Origin: Heloderma charlesbogerti
Lineage: Eukaryota > Chordata > Lepidosauria > Squamata > Helodermatidae
Direction: 5' to 3'
NCBI GenBank assembly: GCA_026122225.1
Contig: JANEZZ010002364.1
Span: 372,001-436,000, forward strand
DNA: 64,000 nucleotides
Part shown: positions 34,547-45,870 of the stretch, piece by piece
How the letters are laid out: the number at the start of each line of letters is the position of its first letter
Position numbering within the stretch: position 1 is the first letter of the stretch
Notes under the pieces: generated by a model
Databases searched by the model: none
What the model saw: the letters and a program-made list of their open reading frames with translations, nothing else
What the model was told of the DNA's origin: nothing
Translations under genes and position numbers: made by a program

Positions 34547-35367
34547 TTGGGATGGCGGAGAATTTCTCCCCGAATCTTCAGGGGGCTGAGCGCCAATGCA
34601 TTCGGCCCCCCGAAATCAGCGGTGAAATTCTCCGTCACCCCCCGCCCCCCTCTGGGATGGGACTTACCTTTGGCGAATGTCCGTCCCGGCGGTGGGTCCC
34701 AGTGGCGGTTCATCGGCCTTTCGTCGGGGGCCCCCCAAACCGTGATAGGCTACGTAACGATTAACGTAGCCTATCACGGCTAGATTTCCAAAGTCAGCCG
34801 TGATAGGCTACGTAAATCGTTATGTAGCTTATCACGGGTGACTTTGAAAAAAAAAAAGTATGCAAATGGCGGCGGCCTATGGGCGCCGCCATTTGCGTTC
34901 CTTATTCGGTCCCGGTAGTCTACGTAAAGATTTACGTACACTACTGGGACCAAATAAGGAATGCAAAAGGCGGCGCCCATACGGCACCACCATTTGCGTA
35001 TGTGCTTTGTTTTTTTTTCCCAAAGTCACCCGTGATAGGCTACGTAACGATTTACGTAGCCTGTCACAGCTGACTTTGGAAATCTAGCCGTGATAGGCTA
35101 CGTTAATCGTTACGTAGCCTATCACGGGGTTTTTTTGTTGTTTGTTTGTTTTTTACACTTTGTTTCGCGGCCGGGGAGACAGGACGCTTCTCCCCGGCCT
35201 GAATTTCGGCCAGGCAAGGCAGGAAGCCTCCCCCCTGGCCTGAATTTCAGCCGGGCGAGGTGGGACGCCTCCCCCCCCTTGCCTGAACTTCGGAGGGAGA
35301 AGCGAAGCACCTCCCCCCCACCGCCAAGCACCCCTGCGAAAAGGTAAGTGACTTTCGTACATCCCTA
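34547..35367. mobile_element. TACGTA-palindrome hAT-type MITE, copy 4 (clearest mirrored structure)
   Basis: A perfect 8-bp duplication GAAATTAA flanks the element (34539-34546 and 35368-35375). Five hairpins lie near 34742, 34800, 34913, 35031 and 35087. The linkers CTAGATTTCCAAAGTCAGC and GTGACTTTGAAAA on the left are the inverse of TTCCCAAAGTCAC and GCTGACTTTGGAAATCTAG on the right. The GCAAATGGCGG palindromes lie in mirrored positions around the central hairpin at 34913-34946. The inner 390 bp is thus one long palindrome built of shorter ones. AGGTAAGT points outward at both ends (34662-34669 minus; 35342-35349 plus). Confidence 0.95.
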
Positions 35368-35409
35368 GAAATTAAGTGAAACTGAAACTTACAGATTTGT
35401 CCATCCCTT

Positions 35410-35431
35410 ACACACACACACACACACACAC
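35410..35431. repeat. (CA)n microsatellite
   Basis: About eleven CA units are present, preceded by TTACAGATTTGTCCATCCC, a MITE-like end. Confidence 0.9.
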
Positions 35432-35802
35432 GTATAACCACAAAGAGCCAAAGAGCCTTCTAGAGCTGTGCTCCAAACTGGCTTGTGCCTGGCAGGTGCC
35501 ATTCATACGTGTTTGGTCATGTAGGTCTGGCCTTATCATTAGGCAGAGTGAGACAGCCACCTCAAGCAGCTGATTTTGGGGACCGTGAAAGAGCAGCACA
35601 GCATTAGTTATTTAATTTATCATTATACACCCAGGGAGAAGCACTTGTAGACTTTTCTGCCTCTGGTGCTGATATAACTTGACCAGCCTTGAGTACTATA
35701 CACCTGCACTTGTGGGGTGAAGATTGGAGTTTCCTATTTTTCTTCAGGGAGCAAAATCTCTTGCCAAAAGTCAGGGATCTCACCTGCAACCCCACATTAA
35801 AA

Positions 35803-36712
35803 TAGAGATGTACGAAAGTCACTTACCTTTTATCAAAATTGATTCAAGGAGGGGGGGGAGGCGCTCCGTCCCTCCCCCTGAAATTCTAGCCAGGGGGGAG
35901 GCGCTCTGTCCCTCCCCCAAAAAATTCTGGCTGGCTGGCTCCACTCCGCAGGGATTCTGCAGAGCCGCTGGCCCGCTCCACCAGCGGCCGGACATCTGGC
36001 CGCTGGCTAGCGGGGATGCAAATGGTGGCGGCCGTAGCCGCCGCTGTTTGCGTCCCTGCAGTCAGCCGTGATAGGCTACATAAATGTTTACGTAGCCTAT
36101 CACGGCTGATTTAAAAGAAAAAAAAATGTGCGTATGCAAATAGTGGCGCCCATGGGTGCCACCATTTGCGTTCCTTATTTTGGCATGTCTTAGTCTACGT
36201 AAACATTTACGTAGACTATGACAGTGAAAATAAGGGGAACTCAAATAGCATAGTGTCTACGCGATTTCCGTTCCCCTTATTTTCACCATCTTAGTCTACA
36301 TAAACGTTTACGTAGACTAAGACATGCCAAAATAAGGAATGCAAATGGCGGCACCCATGGGTGCCGCCATTTGTGTACGGGCATTTTTTTTCCTTTTAAA
36401 TCAGCTGTGTTTTTTAAAAATCTAGCCGTGATAGGCTATGTAAATCTTTACGTAGTCTATCACATTTGTTTGGTTTTTTTAACTGGAAATGGTGGTGGCG
36501 GCAGCCAGTCGGAAGACCGGCCACCGCAGCTGCCGCTGCCGAACCTCCAACGAACTGCCGCCACAGCCGCCGCCACCAGGAAGATCCGCCCAAGGTAAGT
36601 CCCATCCCGGGGGAGTGGGGGGGGCAGACTGTTCCGCCACCAATTTTAGGGGGCCGAATGCACTGGCATTTGGCCTCCCCGAGATTTGTGGCGGAATTCT
36701 CTGACATCCCTA
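35803..36712. mobile_element. TACGTA-palindrome hAT-type MITE, copy 5
   Basis: A perfect 8-bp duplication CATTAAAA flanks it (35795-35802 and 36713-36720). Hairpins lie near 36066, 36187, 36289 and 36425. The middle two are of the TAGTCTAC type and are mirrored about the CAAATAGC segment near 36243-36270. AGGTAAGT points outward at 35821-35828 (minus) and 36593-36600 (plus). Confidence 0.95.
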
Positions 36713-36872
36713 CATTAAAATAATAAGTAGCTCACCAGGGAAAAGGCTAGAACACGTCTCCCTGATATGCTTGTTTTCTGTCTATGGAGAGTTCATAATC
36801 TAGAGAATCTAGCTGCCATTTGTACAGTTCAGCAAAAGCTGCTGTACCTCATGATTCTCCTAATCATATAAC

Positions 36873-37622
36873 TAGGGATGGTGGAGAATTTCTCCACGAA
36901 TCTCAGGGAGGCCGAATGCCAACACATTCGGCCCCCCAAAATTGGCGGTGAAATTCTCCACCCCCCCGGCCCCCCCGGGATGGGACTTACCTCCCTCGAA
37001 TGTCCCTCTCGGCGCAGGTCCCGGCGGCGGTTCGGTGGCGGTTCGGCGGCGGTTCAGCGGCAGTTCGGCGTGGGCGGCAGCCGGTCTTCCGACCGGCTGC
37101 CGCCGCCGCCATTACAAAATAAAGTAAAACAAAAAACACGTGATAGGCTATCTAACGATTTACGTAGCCTATCACGGCTAGATTTCCAAAGTCAGCCATG
37201 ATAGGCTACGTTAATCGTTACGTAGCCTGTCATGGGTGACTTTGAAAAAAAAAAAGGCGCATATGCAAATGACGGCGCCCATGGGCGCCGCCATTTGCGT
37301 ATGCACTTTTTCCCCCCCAAAGTCACCTGTGATAGGCTACGTAATGATTTACGTAGCCTATCATGGCTGACTTTGGAAATCTAGCCGTGATAGGCTACAT
37401 AAATCGTTATGTAGCCTATCACGGGTGTGTGTTTTGTTTTGTTTTTCACTTTTGTATTTCGTGACAAGGGAGATGGGGTGCTTCTCTCTGGCCTGAATTT
37501 TGGTGGGGCGAGGCGGGGTGCCTCCCCCCCCCTGGCCTGAACTTCGGGGGAAGAACCGAAGCGCCTCCCCCCCACCACGAAGCAAGCTGTGGGACCAGGT
37601 AAGTGCCTTTTGTACATCCCTA
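36873..37622. mobile_element. TACGTA-palindrome hAT-type MITE, copy 6
   Basis: A perfect 8-bp duplication CATATAAC flanks it (36865-36872 and 37623-37630). Four hairpins (near 37138, 37196, 37327 and 37385) lie symmetrically around the palindrome GACGGCGCCCATGGGCGCCG near 37273. AGGTAAGT points outward at 36985-36992 (minus) and 37597-37604 (plus). Confidence 0.95.
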
Positions 37623-37630
37623 CATATAAC

Positions 37631-38341
37631 TCAGCTTTTAGTCCAAACCCCAGAAGGCTGGGTAATCCAGCTCAAGTCAGGTTTGGTGTGCTGAATAGCA
37701 AAGCAAGGTTAGACCAGGCAGGGTCTTTCAGGACCTTGGTCAGCTCCAAGGCAGCTAAGTAAAACATGGTCAAGGTGAACTGTTGACTCAGCAACAGTCA
37801 GAGGCTTTCTGAAGCCTTATAAAGGGCAGCAACTCAAGACCTGACATTAGCCCCTCACCCTCAGAGAAGCAGTTTATTTCTTAAAGGGCTACTGCCTGAT
37901 TTATAGCCTCCCTGGCTCCTACAGGGTGGAGGTGGCAAAGGCTGTAATGGGGAGGTGTCTTCTGCATCTGAGGAGTCAGGTAGAGGCACATCCTCTGGCC
38001 TGGAAGGGCCTGGCATTTCAGGAGCTGCGTTAATGGAGGGAGTCTCCTCTGCCTCTGAGTCCTCTTTGGAGCCAGAGGATAAGTCAAGGCTGGGGAACAT
38101 GACAAGGAAAGCAGATCAAATGGCAAAATGATTACAAAACTTTTAGCCATGCCAGAAAAAAAGAAAAAAGAAAACATACATATGTAGCCATGCCAGACTA
38201 TATAAGAAAAGGCCCATATTTAACTGCTTCTAGTACGTCTTGAACTCTGCATGGATATCAAGGTTCCCGTGAAGGCAGCACTGAGAAGACCCTGCCCCTT
38301 ACTGAATGGGGGCATTCAGAATTTGAAGGTACTCTTTAAAG
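37631..38341. other. No feature recognised
   Basis: No gene was identified. A proline/serine-rich minus-strand frame at 37861-38100 has no recognisable domain. Confidence 0.3.
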
Positions 38342-38479
38342 CAGCCTTTCCCAACCTGTTGCTGCCCAGGTGGTTTAGACCACAGCTCCCAGAATTCCTG
38401 TCTATTGGCCATGCTGTCTCAGGATGATGGGAGCTGAAGTCCAAAACATCTGCAGGACACGAGGTTGGGGAAAGATGCC
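38342..38479. mobile_element. Foldback MITE of the ACTCCCAT family
   Basis: AGCCTTTCCCAACCTGTTG pairs with CGAGGTTGGGGAAAGATGC. ACAGCTCCCAGAATTCC and GGATGATGGGAGCTG form the inner arms. Confidence 0.7.
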
Positions 38480-39490
38480 TTAAGATATTTTGGACTCAGC
38501 TTTGGGAGATTTTAAAGGTTAATTACAATAACTCATCAATAATAGATTATTCAGTCACAAGAAACATAATTTTTCATCCAAAGAGATCATTTTATAGGTT
38601 ATTTGCAGGCAACTTTGTTCTGTGCTTGTTTTCCTCCATATTTACAGTTGTCTCCTAATCTTTATCTGTTCTGACCAATGCTATTTAATGTAAACACTCA
38701 TTTTGCTCTGCTCTGTTCACGTCTGTTCCAGGACTTTGAAATCACATGGCATCAGCATCTGCAACACAAAAATGTTTTGCACAGATAAAGGTACTACTGC
38801 AATCCTGCAATAATGAGTCACGGGTTTCTGATGGAGCTTTGCCAAAGCCTCTCCAAACTTGCAGGAATTGTCCAAATGGAAATTCTTATGGGGTGAGCCA
38901 AGGTTAAAATCTGGCAGAGAACAGAAGTGAAGAGAATTTCATTAATTCCATTTGTGGGTCTGTTATCGCAAACTGCCATTTGATCAGACTGTGTCTCAGC
39001 TTTGGGAGGTTGGCAGTGGTACGAAAGGTTTTCACAAGTTGGAATGAGTTGTGAGTGCAACTCCAAATCTAATTTTCTCTATGCAGAATTAGTCTGTCAA
39101 TCACTTCCATGGAATTGCACAAAAATGCTCTAAATTCAAAATGCAAGAGCACTTCATAGATTTTACTAGCTGCTAATTACTTGATGCAATATGTTGCCAC
39201 TTTAGTGCACCAACGAAAGCAATCTGATACCACTGAGAATCTCTAACAAGATGTTCACGTGGATTCCACTTGCTCAAAATGGTTGCATAACAATTTACAT
39301 TTGACCTTGTGCTCCTCTCTACATTTAGAATGGAAGCCAACATGGGATTTGTGATGCACATAAAAAGATTTTTTTAACTCTGCTTTAAGTACTTACATAG
39401 GACTAGATGCATCCATGGACTTCGTACTCTTGCAATTTATAAAGACAGGCTGCTGTCCAATGTAACTCTCATTTCAAGACGTTTAGAATC
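38480..39490. other. Apparently unique sequence
   Basis: No repeat signature or gene was recognised. Confidence 0.3.
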
Positions 39491-39498
39491 TTCTGGAG

Positions 39499-39884
39499 TC
39501 AGGGTGGGCAACACAGAGCCCCTGGACCACATGTGGCTACTGCTGCCCCATTATGGACTGTGCCACCCTGCCATCATTCCCCATTGCCCCCCAACCCCCC
39601 ATGGCATCTCTAGCAACTACAAAGTGCCCAACCAGCCAAATTTGGCTTGTTTACAAGCTAAATTTGGCCTTTTTGTCACTCTGGAGCTGCTATGCACCAC
39701 CAAAGTGATAAATTTAGCTTGCAAAGAAGCTACATTTAGTCATTGTAGCACTCTGTAGTGCTATGGAGCAGTTTGCTACCAAATATCTGGTGATTCCAGG
39801 TCTCTTTTCTCCATTTTTGGGATTTGCACCCTGAAGACTATGTAGCACCATATGGAATTGGTGGGGGTCCATTGACCACCCCAG
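39499..39884. mobile_element. hAT-type MITE (CAGGGTGGGCAAC family)
   Basis: It begins TCAGGGTGGGCAACACAG and ends TTGACCACCCCAG. The flanks TTCTGGAG (39491-39498) and TTCTAGAG (39885-39892) form an 8-bp duplication with one mismatch. CCCTGGACCACATG near the left end is typical of Charlie-like hAT elements. Confidence 0.75.
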
Positions 39885-39964
39885 TTCTAGAGGCTTTTAA
39901 AATTATCCATTGGGGGAGGTGCTAATCTAGGTAGTTCTAGACATGGTGAACTGTATCTCTGAGA

Positions 39965-40080
39965 CCTGGTGGTGTACCACCATGGCTAAGAAACTGAATT
40001 GTGAACCAGGAAATTCCGCATGCAAATCTCGCTTTTGCTATGAACTCCCGAGGAGGCTTTAGGCCATCCACTATTGAAAC
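39965..40080 (+). mobile_element. SINE fragment (GTGGTGTACCACNNTGGCTAAG family)
   Basis: The head GGTGTACCACCATGGCTAAG, AAACTGAATTGTGAACCAGG and GCAAATCTCGCTTTTGCTA is shared with 45502-45615. It looks like a tRNA-derived SINE, truncated at its 3' side. Confidence 0.55.
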
Positions 40081-40143
40081 TTTTCCTAGATGAATGAATG
40101 AAACATTTCTCTAGATGAAAATGCTAGATAAATGCTATGTAGG

Positions 40144-40285
40144 GATCAGTGACTATTTCAATTCTTGATAAAGATTTACCCAAATTCACAAAGTTCTTCA
40201 TGTTTGGGGTGGGAAGAACTTGAGATTTAAAAAAATTCAAACATTGCAAAAAGTGCAAGTGAAATATTCACCCACCCTCAATTCT
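40144..40285. other. Possible MITE remnant
   Basis: AAGATTTACCCAAATTCAC and the A/T-rich interior resemble the CTGTCAGTTTC MITE fragments at 40535-40668 and 41395-41560. Confidence 0.3.
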
Positions 40286-40534
40286 ATATATTGTTATTTA
40301 CTATCAGCCAGCATGAAACAGAGAAGAGACTAGTTCCATATGTTCATGGTGTAGTTGCTGCATTCTCTGTTATTTGATTTTGTACTGCTCTGGTAGCATA
40401 TAAAATGACAGAATCATGTTGGATGGATGGATCACAAATGAAAGTTCTCAAGTCAAAATCTCATCTCCCTGGGTGTTGGCAGTGTTGACATGGGATCCTC
40501 CTACTCAATCTGCCCACCCCATGTAATTCTGAAT

Positions 40535-40668
40535 GTTGTTTGGTTCCTTTTTTCAAAGAAGACCTTATCAACATTCACAAATTTCTTCATTAAAAAAATG
40601 GAAATAACTGAAATTTTAAAAAATCTGAATGTGGGAGAAACTGAAACTGACAGATTCACCCATCCCTG
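40535..40668. mobile_element. hAT-type MITE fragment (GACAGATTCACCCATCCC end)
   Basis: The right end GAAACTGACAGATTCACCC then ATCCC is inverse to GGGCAAATCTGTCAG at 41405. The copy is 5' truncated or decayed. Confidence 0.45.
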
Positions 40669-40877
40669 CCCTAGACACACCTTCTTCTTCTTCCAGAACT
40701 TAGGCTATCTGAAAACATATCACACACACTTAAAAGGCAATTAATATTGGGTTGATTCACACATGCATGTTCATCACTTGATGACTGCAACATGAAGTAG
40801 TAACTTACATGTGTGAATGGGCTATCACATGTTGAGCAGCACATGCTGAACAATTAAAAAAGTATGCATGATGTGGA

Positions 40878-41325
40878 GAATGTGGATAAGGAGACATTTT
40901 TCTCCTTCTCTCATAATACTAGAATCCAAGGTCATCCCATGAAGCAGATTGGTGGGAGATTCAGGAAAGATAAAAGGAAGTACTTCTTCACACAACTCAT
41001 AGTTAAACTATAGAATTTGCTACGACAACATACAGTGATGGCCAACAGTTTGGATGGCTTTAAAAGGGAGTTAGATAAATTCCTGGAGGAGAAGGCTATC
41101 AATGGCTACTAGTCCTAATAGCTATGTGCTACTTCTAGTATAAGAGGCAGTGTGCCTATATGCACCAGTTGCTGGGGAACATGGGTGGGAGGGTGCTGTT
41201 GCACTCATGCCCTGCTCGTGAGTTCCTGTTCGACTGCTGGTTGGCCACTGTGTGAACAGAAATAGAATGCTGGACTAGATGGATCCTTGGTCTGATCCAG
41301 CATAGCTCTTCCTATGTTCTTAAGA
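40878..41325 (+). mobile_element. Dispersed retroelement-type repeat, long copy
   Basis: Ordered landmarks are TACTTCTTCACACAACTCAT, GATGGCTTTAAAAGGGAGTT, ATCAATGGCTACTAGTC, GTTGCTGGGGAACATGGG, GGTTGGCCACTGTGTGAACA and TGGTCTGATCCAGCATAGC. They belong to a repeat common in reptile genomes. A shorter second copy lies at 59706-59856. I cannot assign the superfamily. Confidence 0.6.
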
Positions 41326-41394
41326 GAACTTTTATGTCACCTTAAATGCCATAGATTTCAGGTGAGTCATTTTACACCTTCAGCTGTGAGTCAT

Positions 41395-41560
41395 ATGAAG
41401 ATGGGCAAATCTGTCAGTTTTGCTTTCTCTCACCTTCACTTTAAAAATAAAAATAAAAATAAAAATCACAACTTCCTTTTCTGAATATGATAATTTGGTG
41501 AATGTTGCCAAATTCCTATCTAAAACAAACTGAAATGGAATTCTCACCCATCTGCACCAG
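41395..41560. mobile_element. hAT-type MITE remnant
   Basis: It starts near GATGGGCAAATCTGTCAG. It includes an (AAAAAT)n run (41443-41466) and ends near CACCCATCTGCACC. Confidence 0.4.
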
Positions 41561-42468
41561 CCAAATTTAATAGATACATCTATTCCCACCATAGAAAGAA
41601 CCATGATGTACCTGCTTGCCATATTGCTGTTAAAGATGAGGAGCCTGTAAAAAAAAAAAAGGATGTGGCAACCCTAATTCAGCACTAACATGATTCAATA
41701 TGCAGGGATTCAAACACAGAGTTTTAAAAGCTAAGTACTCAAAGCCCAGGGCCTGGATAGATAAATCTATCATTTGTGTAATCTCAAGTTTACAGAGAAC
41801 TCTGCAAATTCTGGTAAATTCTTATTAAAACCAGAACGAAACAAAATGTTCAGTAGTCACCAAATGTACAAGAAGCATGTATGGAGAACACAAGTGATAC
41901 ACATGTGTGTGTGAACCAGCCTATTGAGTATGATATTTTTAGGGATATACAGAACCTCCCTGAGAAAATGTTAATATCAAAATTCTTTTTGCCTCCAAGA
42001 AAATTCCTCCAATGATTTTCTTAATGATTTGGAAAATTCCAGCCTATTCAAAGAATTCTTTGTAGCAGCAATCACCCAAGAGGATCACACCCAAATCCTT
42101 TTCTTTTCTGTTGAGAACAGAAAAGACATACTGGGTCAGACAAAATCATGCCTATCTAGACTCCAGCATCTTATTACTCAAAGTGGCCAGACAGATGCTT
42201 CTAGAGGTAATAGCCCTGCCCATGGGAGTGTGATGGAGCCAGGGCTCACAGGGGCACAGCACTGATGCTTGGTGATTAGCAGGGACGCTGAGTGCTGACA
42301 TTATCTGATACCTCCCACAGATACCCCTGTTCCCTCTGGGCTTAGCTGCAATCCTCACAGTAGCTGGGGTGGGGTGGGGTGGCTTTTCTCAGCAAACAAA
42401 ATATTCCTCTCTGTTTTAATGTGAAGTATTTGGGGGTGGCCTGGTATTGAATGGGCAATTAAGTCCCA
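41561..42468. other. No feature recognised
   Basis: No gene or repeat family was identified. Confidence 0.3.
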
Positions 42469-42499
42469 TTAGCTTTACAATTAAGTCCCATTAGCTTTA

Positions 42500-42712
42500 G
42501 CAGTACGAAAGCAAGAAATTGCAAGTTGATAAATAGGTACCGCCTCGGCAGGAAAAGTAACAGCATTCTGTGCACCTCGGTGTTCAGTCATGCCGGCCAC
42601 ATGACCACGGAAGCGTCTTCGGACAGCGCTGGCTCTTCGGCTTAGAAACGGGGATGAGCACTGCACCCTAGAGTTGGACACGACTGGTTGGGGACACCTT
42701 TACCTTTAGCTT
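42500..42712 (+). mobile_element. Squamate SINE with Bov-B-derived 3' tail
   Basis: The landmarks GGTACCGCCTCGGCAGG, TCATGCCGGCCACATGACC, GGACAGCGCTGGCTCTTCGG and CTTAGAAACGGGGATGAGCA lead to GAGTTGGACACGACTGG and an (ACCTTT)n tail. The GGACACGACT block is the same as the Bov-B 3' end (inverse of 7005-7020). This is the arrangement of the Sauria-type SINEs mobilised by Bov-B. The left flank contains a 23-bp tandem duplication (42458-42502 region). Confidence 0.8.
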
Positions 42713-42729
42713 TACAAAAGACCTGCTCT

Positions 42730-45230
42730 TGTGGGAGATGAAAACTGTGAGAACTGATGTGTTTGAAATAGCTCAACACAGCGCCCTGCATTCTATTACT
42801 CTCCTCGGAGGTGTGGCTGTCATGATGAGCATCTGCATTTCAAAATGTACCACTGTCCACCCCACCGCTCACCTCCCAGTAAGTGGTCTTTGGTTCTATG
42901 AAGGGTTCAGTATTTGTGCTTGAGTAATGGCATTAACAGAGTTCCCAGCAAATTAACAGAAATAATAACATCTAATCAAAGTCCGGTCTGAGTCTCCTGA
43001 GCTGCTGTGTACAGATGGAGTAACCGGAGGCGGATGCTTGTCTGGTAAAATCTTACCTGACTGTTTATCCACTGAGCATGAATAATTTGTCATATGCATA
43101 AAGCTAATTGTCTTTGTGTTTATTTTAGGAGCTCATTATAACAACTACATGAATGACACTGAATGAGGTGTTGACTCAGCATGAACTGTTATAGAAAAAC
43201 ACACAATCATGTGTGCAATTGCCTTTTGCATGGCCCACAGTGATGACTAATGAGTGCTACTAATGAAGTATAGCAAATAATCATTAAGACAAAAAAGAGA
43301 GAGAAGGAGAGAGAGTGGCTGCTAATTATTTAATTTTCCTATTTCTAAGGCATTCATCACTTTGGTGCCCGGGTGCTGTGTAGTACAGACAAATCCAAAA
43401 TGAATGGGCGCATTTACCATAACATGTGTGCCTGTCAGGGACCAACTACACATTACATTGCACACATCATTTGCCATCTGTGATCCTTTTTTAAGCCTGA
43501 GGTGGTGGGGAGATCAGGATCAGGGACTGTTGAGGGAGGGTTTTTAAACCTTGTTGCAACCCTGATGAAAATTGCGCACGTGTGCATGCACACACTATTT
43601 TATTTCTGCTGGGAAAGAAGTTGCCACTGGTGCTGTGGCACCTTCCCTCCCAATGGAATTAGCAGCTTCAGATGCCAGCATCATGGGGTCAAGTAGGGGT
43701 GAGAAGTGTGGTATGCAGGCTGCATGGCCCACCAAGACATTTATGGTGGCCCGCCAGACCCCTTGCATCTGCCACGGTGACAGTACTTCCTATCCCTTAT
43801 CTCTGATCACTGAAGTGAGACCAGAGTTAAGCTAGGGGATCCATTGCTAGCACTAGCAAGGGAATTCCTGGCCTTATCTCCGATCTCTGATGAGAGATCA
43901 GAGATAAGCAGCAGTTTCATTGGGGGTGCTGGGGCAGGTAGGCAGCTGCAGCCTTCTCCCTTTCCCAGTGACCCTGAGCAAGCCAGGATCACAGCCTTAC
44001 CAGTGCTAATGGCAGCAGTAAAGCAGGGACCAGGTCAAGGTTACTGGGAAAGGGAGGGGCTGCAGCTTCCTCCCTTCCCCAGTGACCCCAAAGCAAGTGT
44101 GTGCGTGTATGTGTGTGTGTGTGCTCCCATGGTAAAGGGTTAAAAAAGAATGTTCCTGTTGCTGCAGTCCCAATCTTGTTCAGCCACCTCCCTGCCCCCT
44201 GCAACGTGGCTACAGTTTAAAGGTGTTTGTTTAAAAAATGATGATGATGATGATGCAATGCCAAATGAAGTGTTTAATGTAAGATGTAATTTGGCTCCCA
44301 CGTGCAGCTGTTACTGATAAAAGGTAATCCTCAATTTGTCACCCAGAGTGTGTGACCAAGACACAGGCTTTCTTCACACAGAGCTTTTATCCTGCAATTG
44401 AGATTGCTCCTTCACAGAGTTTTGTGGGCTCTTTACACGACACCATGAACCTCCGAGGCATCTCCTGCACTAAATCTAAATGCCCTTTGTTCCATTTTTA
44501 AATAGATTGCAGATAATGAGCTATCAAACTACCCTGTTGTGTTCCACTTGAGTTCCCTCCATGAAAAGAGGGAAAGCGGCAAGAAGGGGAACGAGATCAA
44601 TGAAAGATAAGACTCAGATATGGGGAGAAGGAGGGGGAAAGGGGAGGGGGAAAAGGTGGAGGGTGAAACCAGGGAGTCATTGTGATCCTGCATTTAAAAC
44701 GGAAGCAGAAAGCCCCATTTTAAATGCAGGATTTTAGGCTGGTGTAGAGAATGCCCACAGAATGTGATGGCATGGTGTCATCATGGATCCAATCAAGTTG
44801 AGGTCAATGCTTACAGAGCCAATCAGAATGAAGGTGAGGCTTTCTGCTCAGACTCTGCAGCTTGCTAGGAAGAAGAAAATTGGTTGCCATCCACAGAGAC
44901 TCTTGGGAGCGCTGCCATTGCCCAGAGGTTAAAACAGGAAGTGGTGGCAGCAAAAAAGGTGCAAACAGCTGGTGCTTTCACAAAAACATTTGACTCCCCA
45001 ATGCCCCCGATTTCACTTGAAGGACTTTGGGTGAAAAGTTTTGGCTCAGTGGGAGACAAAGGGGAACCATTTATTTCCTCGGTAGCAGTTAGGAGTATGG
45101 TGGTTTCTTGGGAAGGGGGAATGAGGGGAGACAATTGGGAGAGCAGGGAGGGAGGAGGGCTAAGAGGTGAAGGGAAACAGAGGAGAAGGCTGGTGCGATC
45201 CTTTCATCTCAAGCCACTACCACCCTGCCT
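42730..45230. other. Mostly unrecognised; candidate single-copy sequence
   Basis: From 42960 to 43360 the sequence is A/T-rich with TAATTA and CATGAAT motifs and shows no repeat signature. From 43500 to 44230 it is GC-richer, with small hairpins (for example around 43880-43905) and a (GT)n run near 44105. No exon is supported. Confidence 0.3.
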
Positions 45231-45238
45231 GTGAACTT

Positions 45239-45455
45239 TATTTATTTAATGTATTTATGTACAGTTATTTATATGCCACCTTTCATGGTGCAAATCCTTT
45301 CAAGGTGGCATGAAAGAAATAGAAAGCTAAATTAATAAAATCCCAATAAGCAATATTAAAATAGAACAACTGATCAGGATCCATCTCACTGGGCAATTGA
45401 TATTAGAAGGGCCTGTGAGGGAAGGGAGGGAGGGAGGGAGTGTCCAGCTGGCACA
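45239..45455 (-). mobile_element. LINE 3'-end fragment, reverse orientation
   Basis: A TTTATTTATTTAATG tail leads into TATATGCCACCTTTCATGG and TGAGATGGATCC (inverse). The segment matches the reverse of 1980-2206 and is the same dispersed LINE family. Confidence 0.6.
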
Positions 45456-45501
45456 GGTTCTGAGGTGGCATCTCATGGATTTTCCCTTCCTACAAATTAG
45501 T

Positions 45502-45640
45502 GGTGTACCATAGTGGCTATGAGACTGAGTTCTGAACCAGGAAGTCCCTTTGTATGTCATGAACTCTGCCATGAACTCACGATGTGGCAGGTCACAATAT
45601 CTCAGCCTCATTCCCCCATCTATACAATGGGGGCATCCAC
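45502..45640 (+). mobile_element. SINE copy (GTGGTGTACCATAGTGGCTA family)
   Basis: TGGTGTACCATAGTGGCTAT, GAGTTCTGAACCAGGAAGTC and CTGCCATGAACTCACGATG match 39965-40080. The copy continues into CTCATTCCCCCATCTATAC, a MIR-like 3' portion. Confidence 0.6.
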
Positions 45641-45685
45641 ATTACATGCCTGGTAGAAGAGTTACTTAAAGTGTGTATCTGACAT

Positions 45686-45870
45686 AAGAAATTAGGAAGC
45701 TGCCTTATACTGAATCAGACCATTGGTCCATCCAGCCCATCACTGTCAACCCTGACTGGCAGAGATTCTCCAGGGCTTCAGGCAGGAGTTTTTCCTCTTC
45801 TACCTGGAGATGACAGGGTTCGAACCTCGGTCCTTCCACATGCAAAACAGGTGCTCTGTGATTACTAAGC
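45686..45870 (-). mobile_element. tRNA-derived SINE, reverse orientation
   Basis: Read in reverse, AGGAAGCTGCCTTATACTG is the 3' end and GGGTTCGAACCTCGG is the box B region. ACATGCAAAACAGGTGCTCT is the inverse of the box A region. Same family as 30034-30245, better preserved at box B. Confidence 0.8.

Noticed and set aside
34913..34946. Hairpins as microRNA precursors
   Set aside because: Single hairpins of 30-40 bases with 2-6 base loops are too short for a normal precursor. A longer fold of the whole chain is possible but unsupported here.
34740..35135. Possible CRISPR-like array of regularly spaced repeats
   Set aside because: The repeats are palindromes within transposon copies that have target duplications, the spacers are themselves repeated, and the sequence is vertebrate nuclear DNA.
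37861..38100. Proline/serine-rich frame as a host exon
   Set aside because: No domain, no conserved motif, and frames on the same strand overlap it. Composition alone is not evidence.
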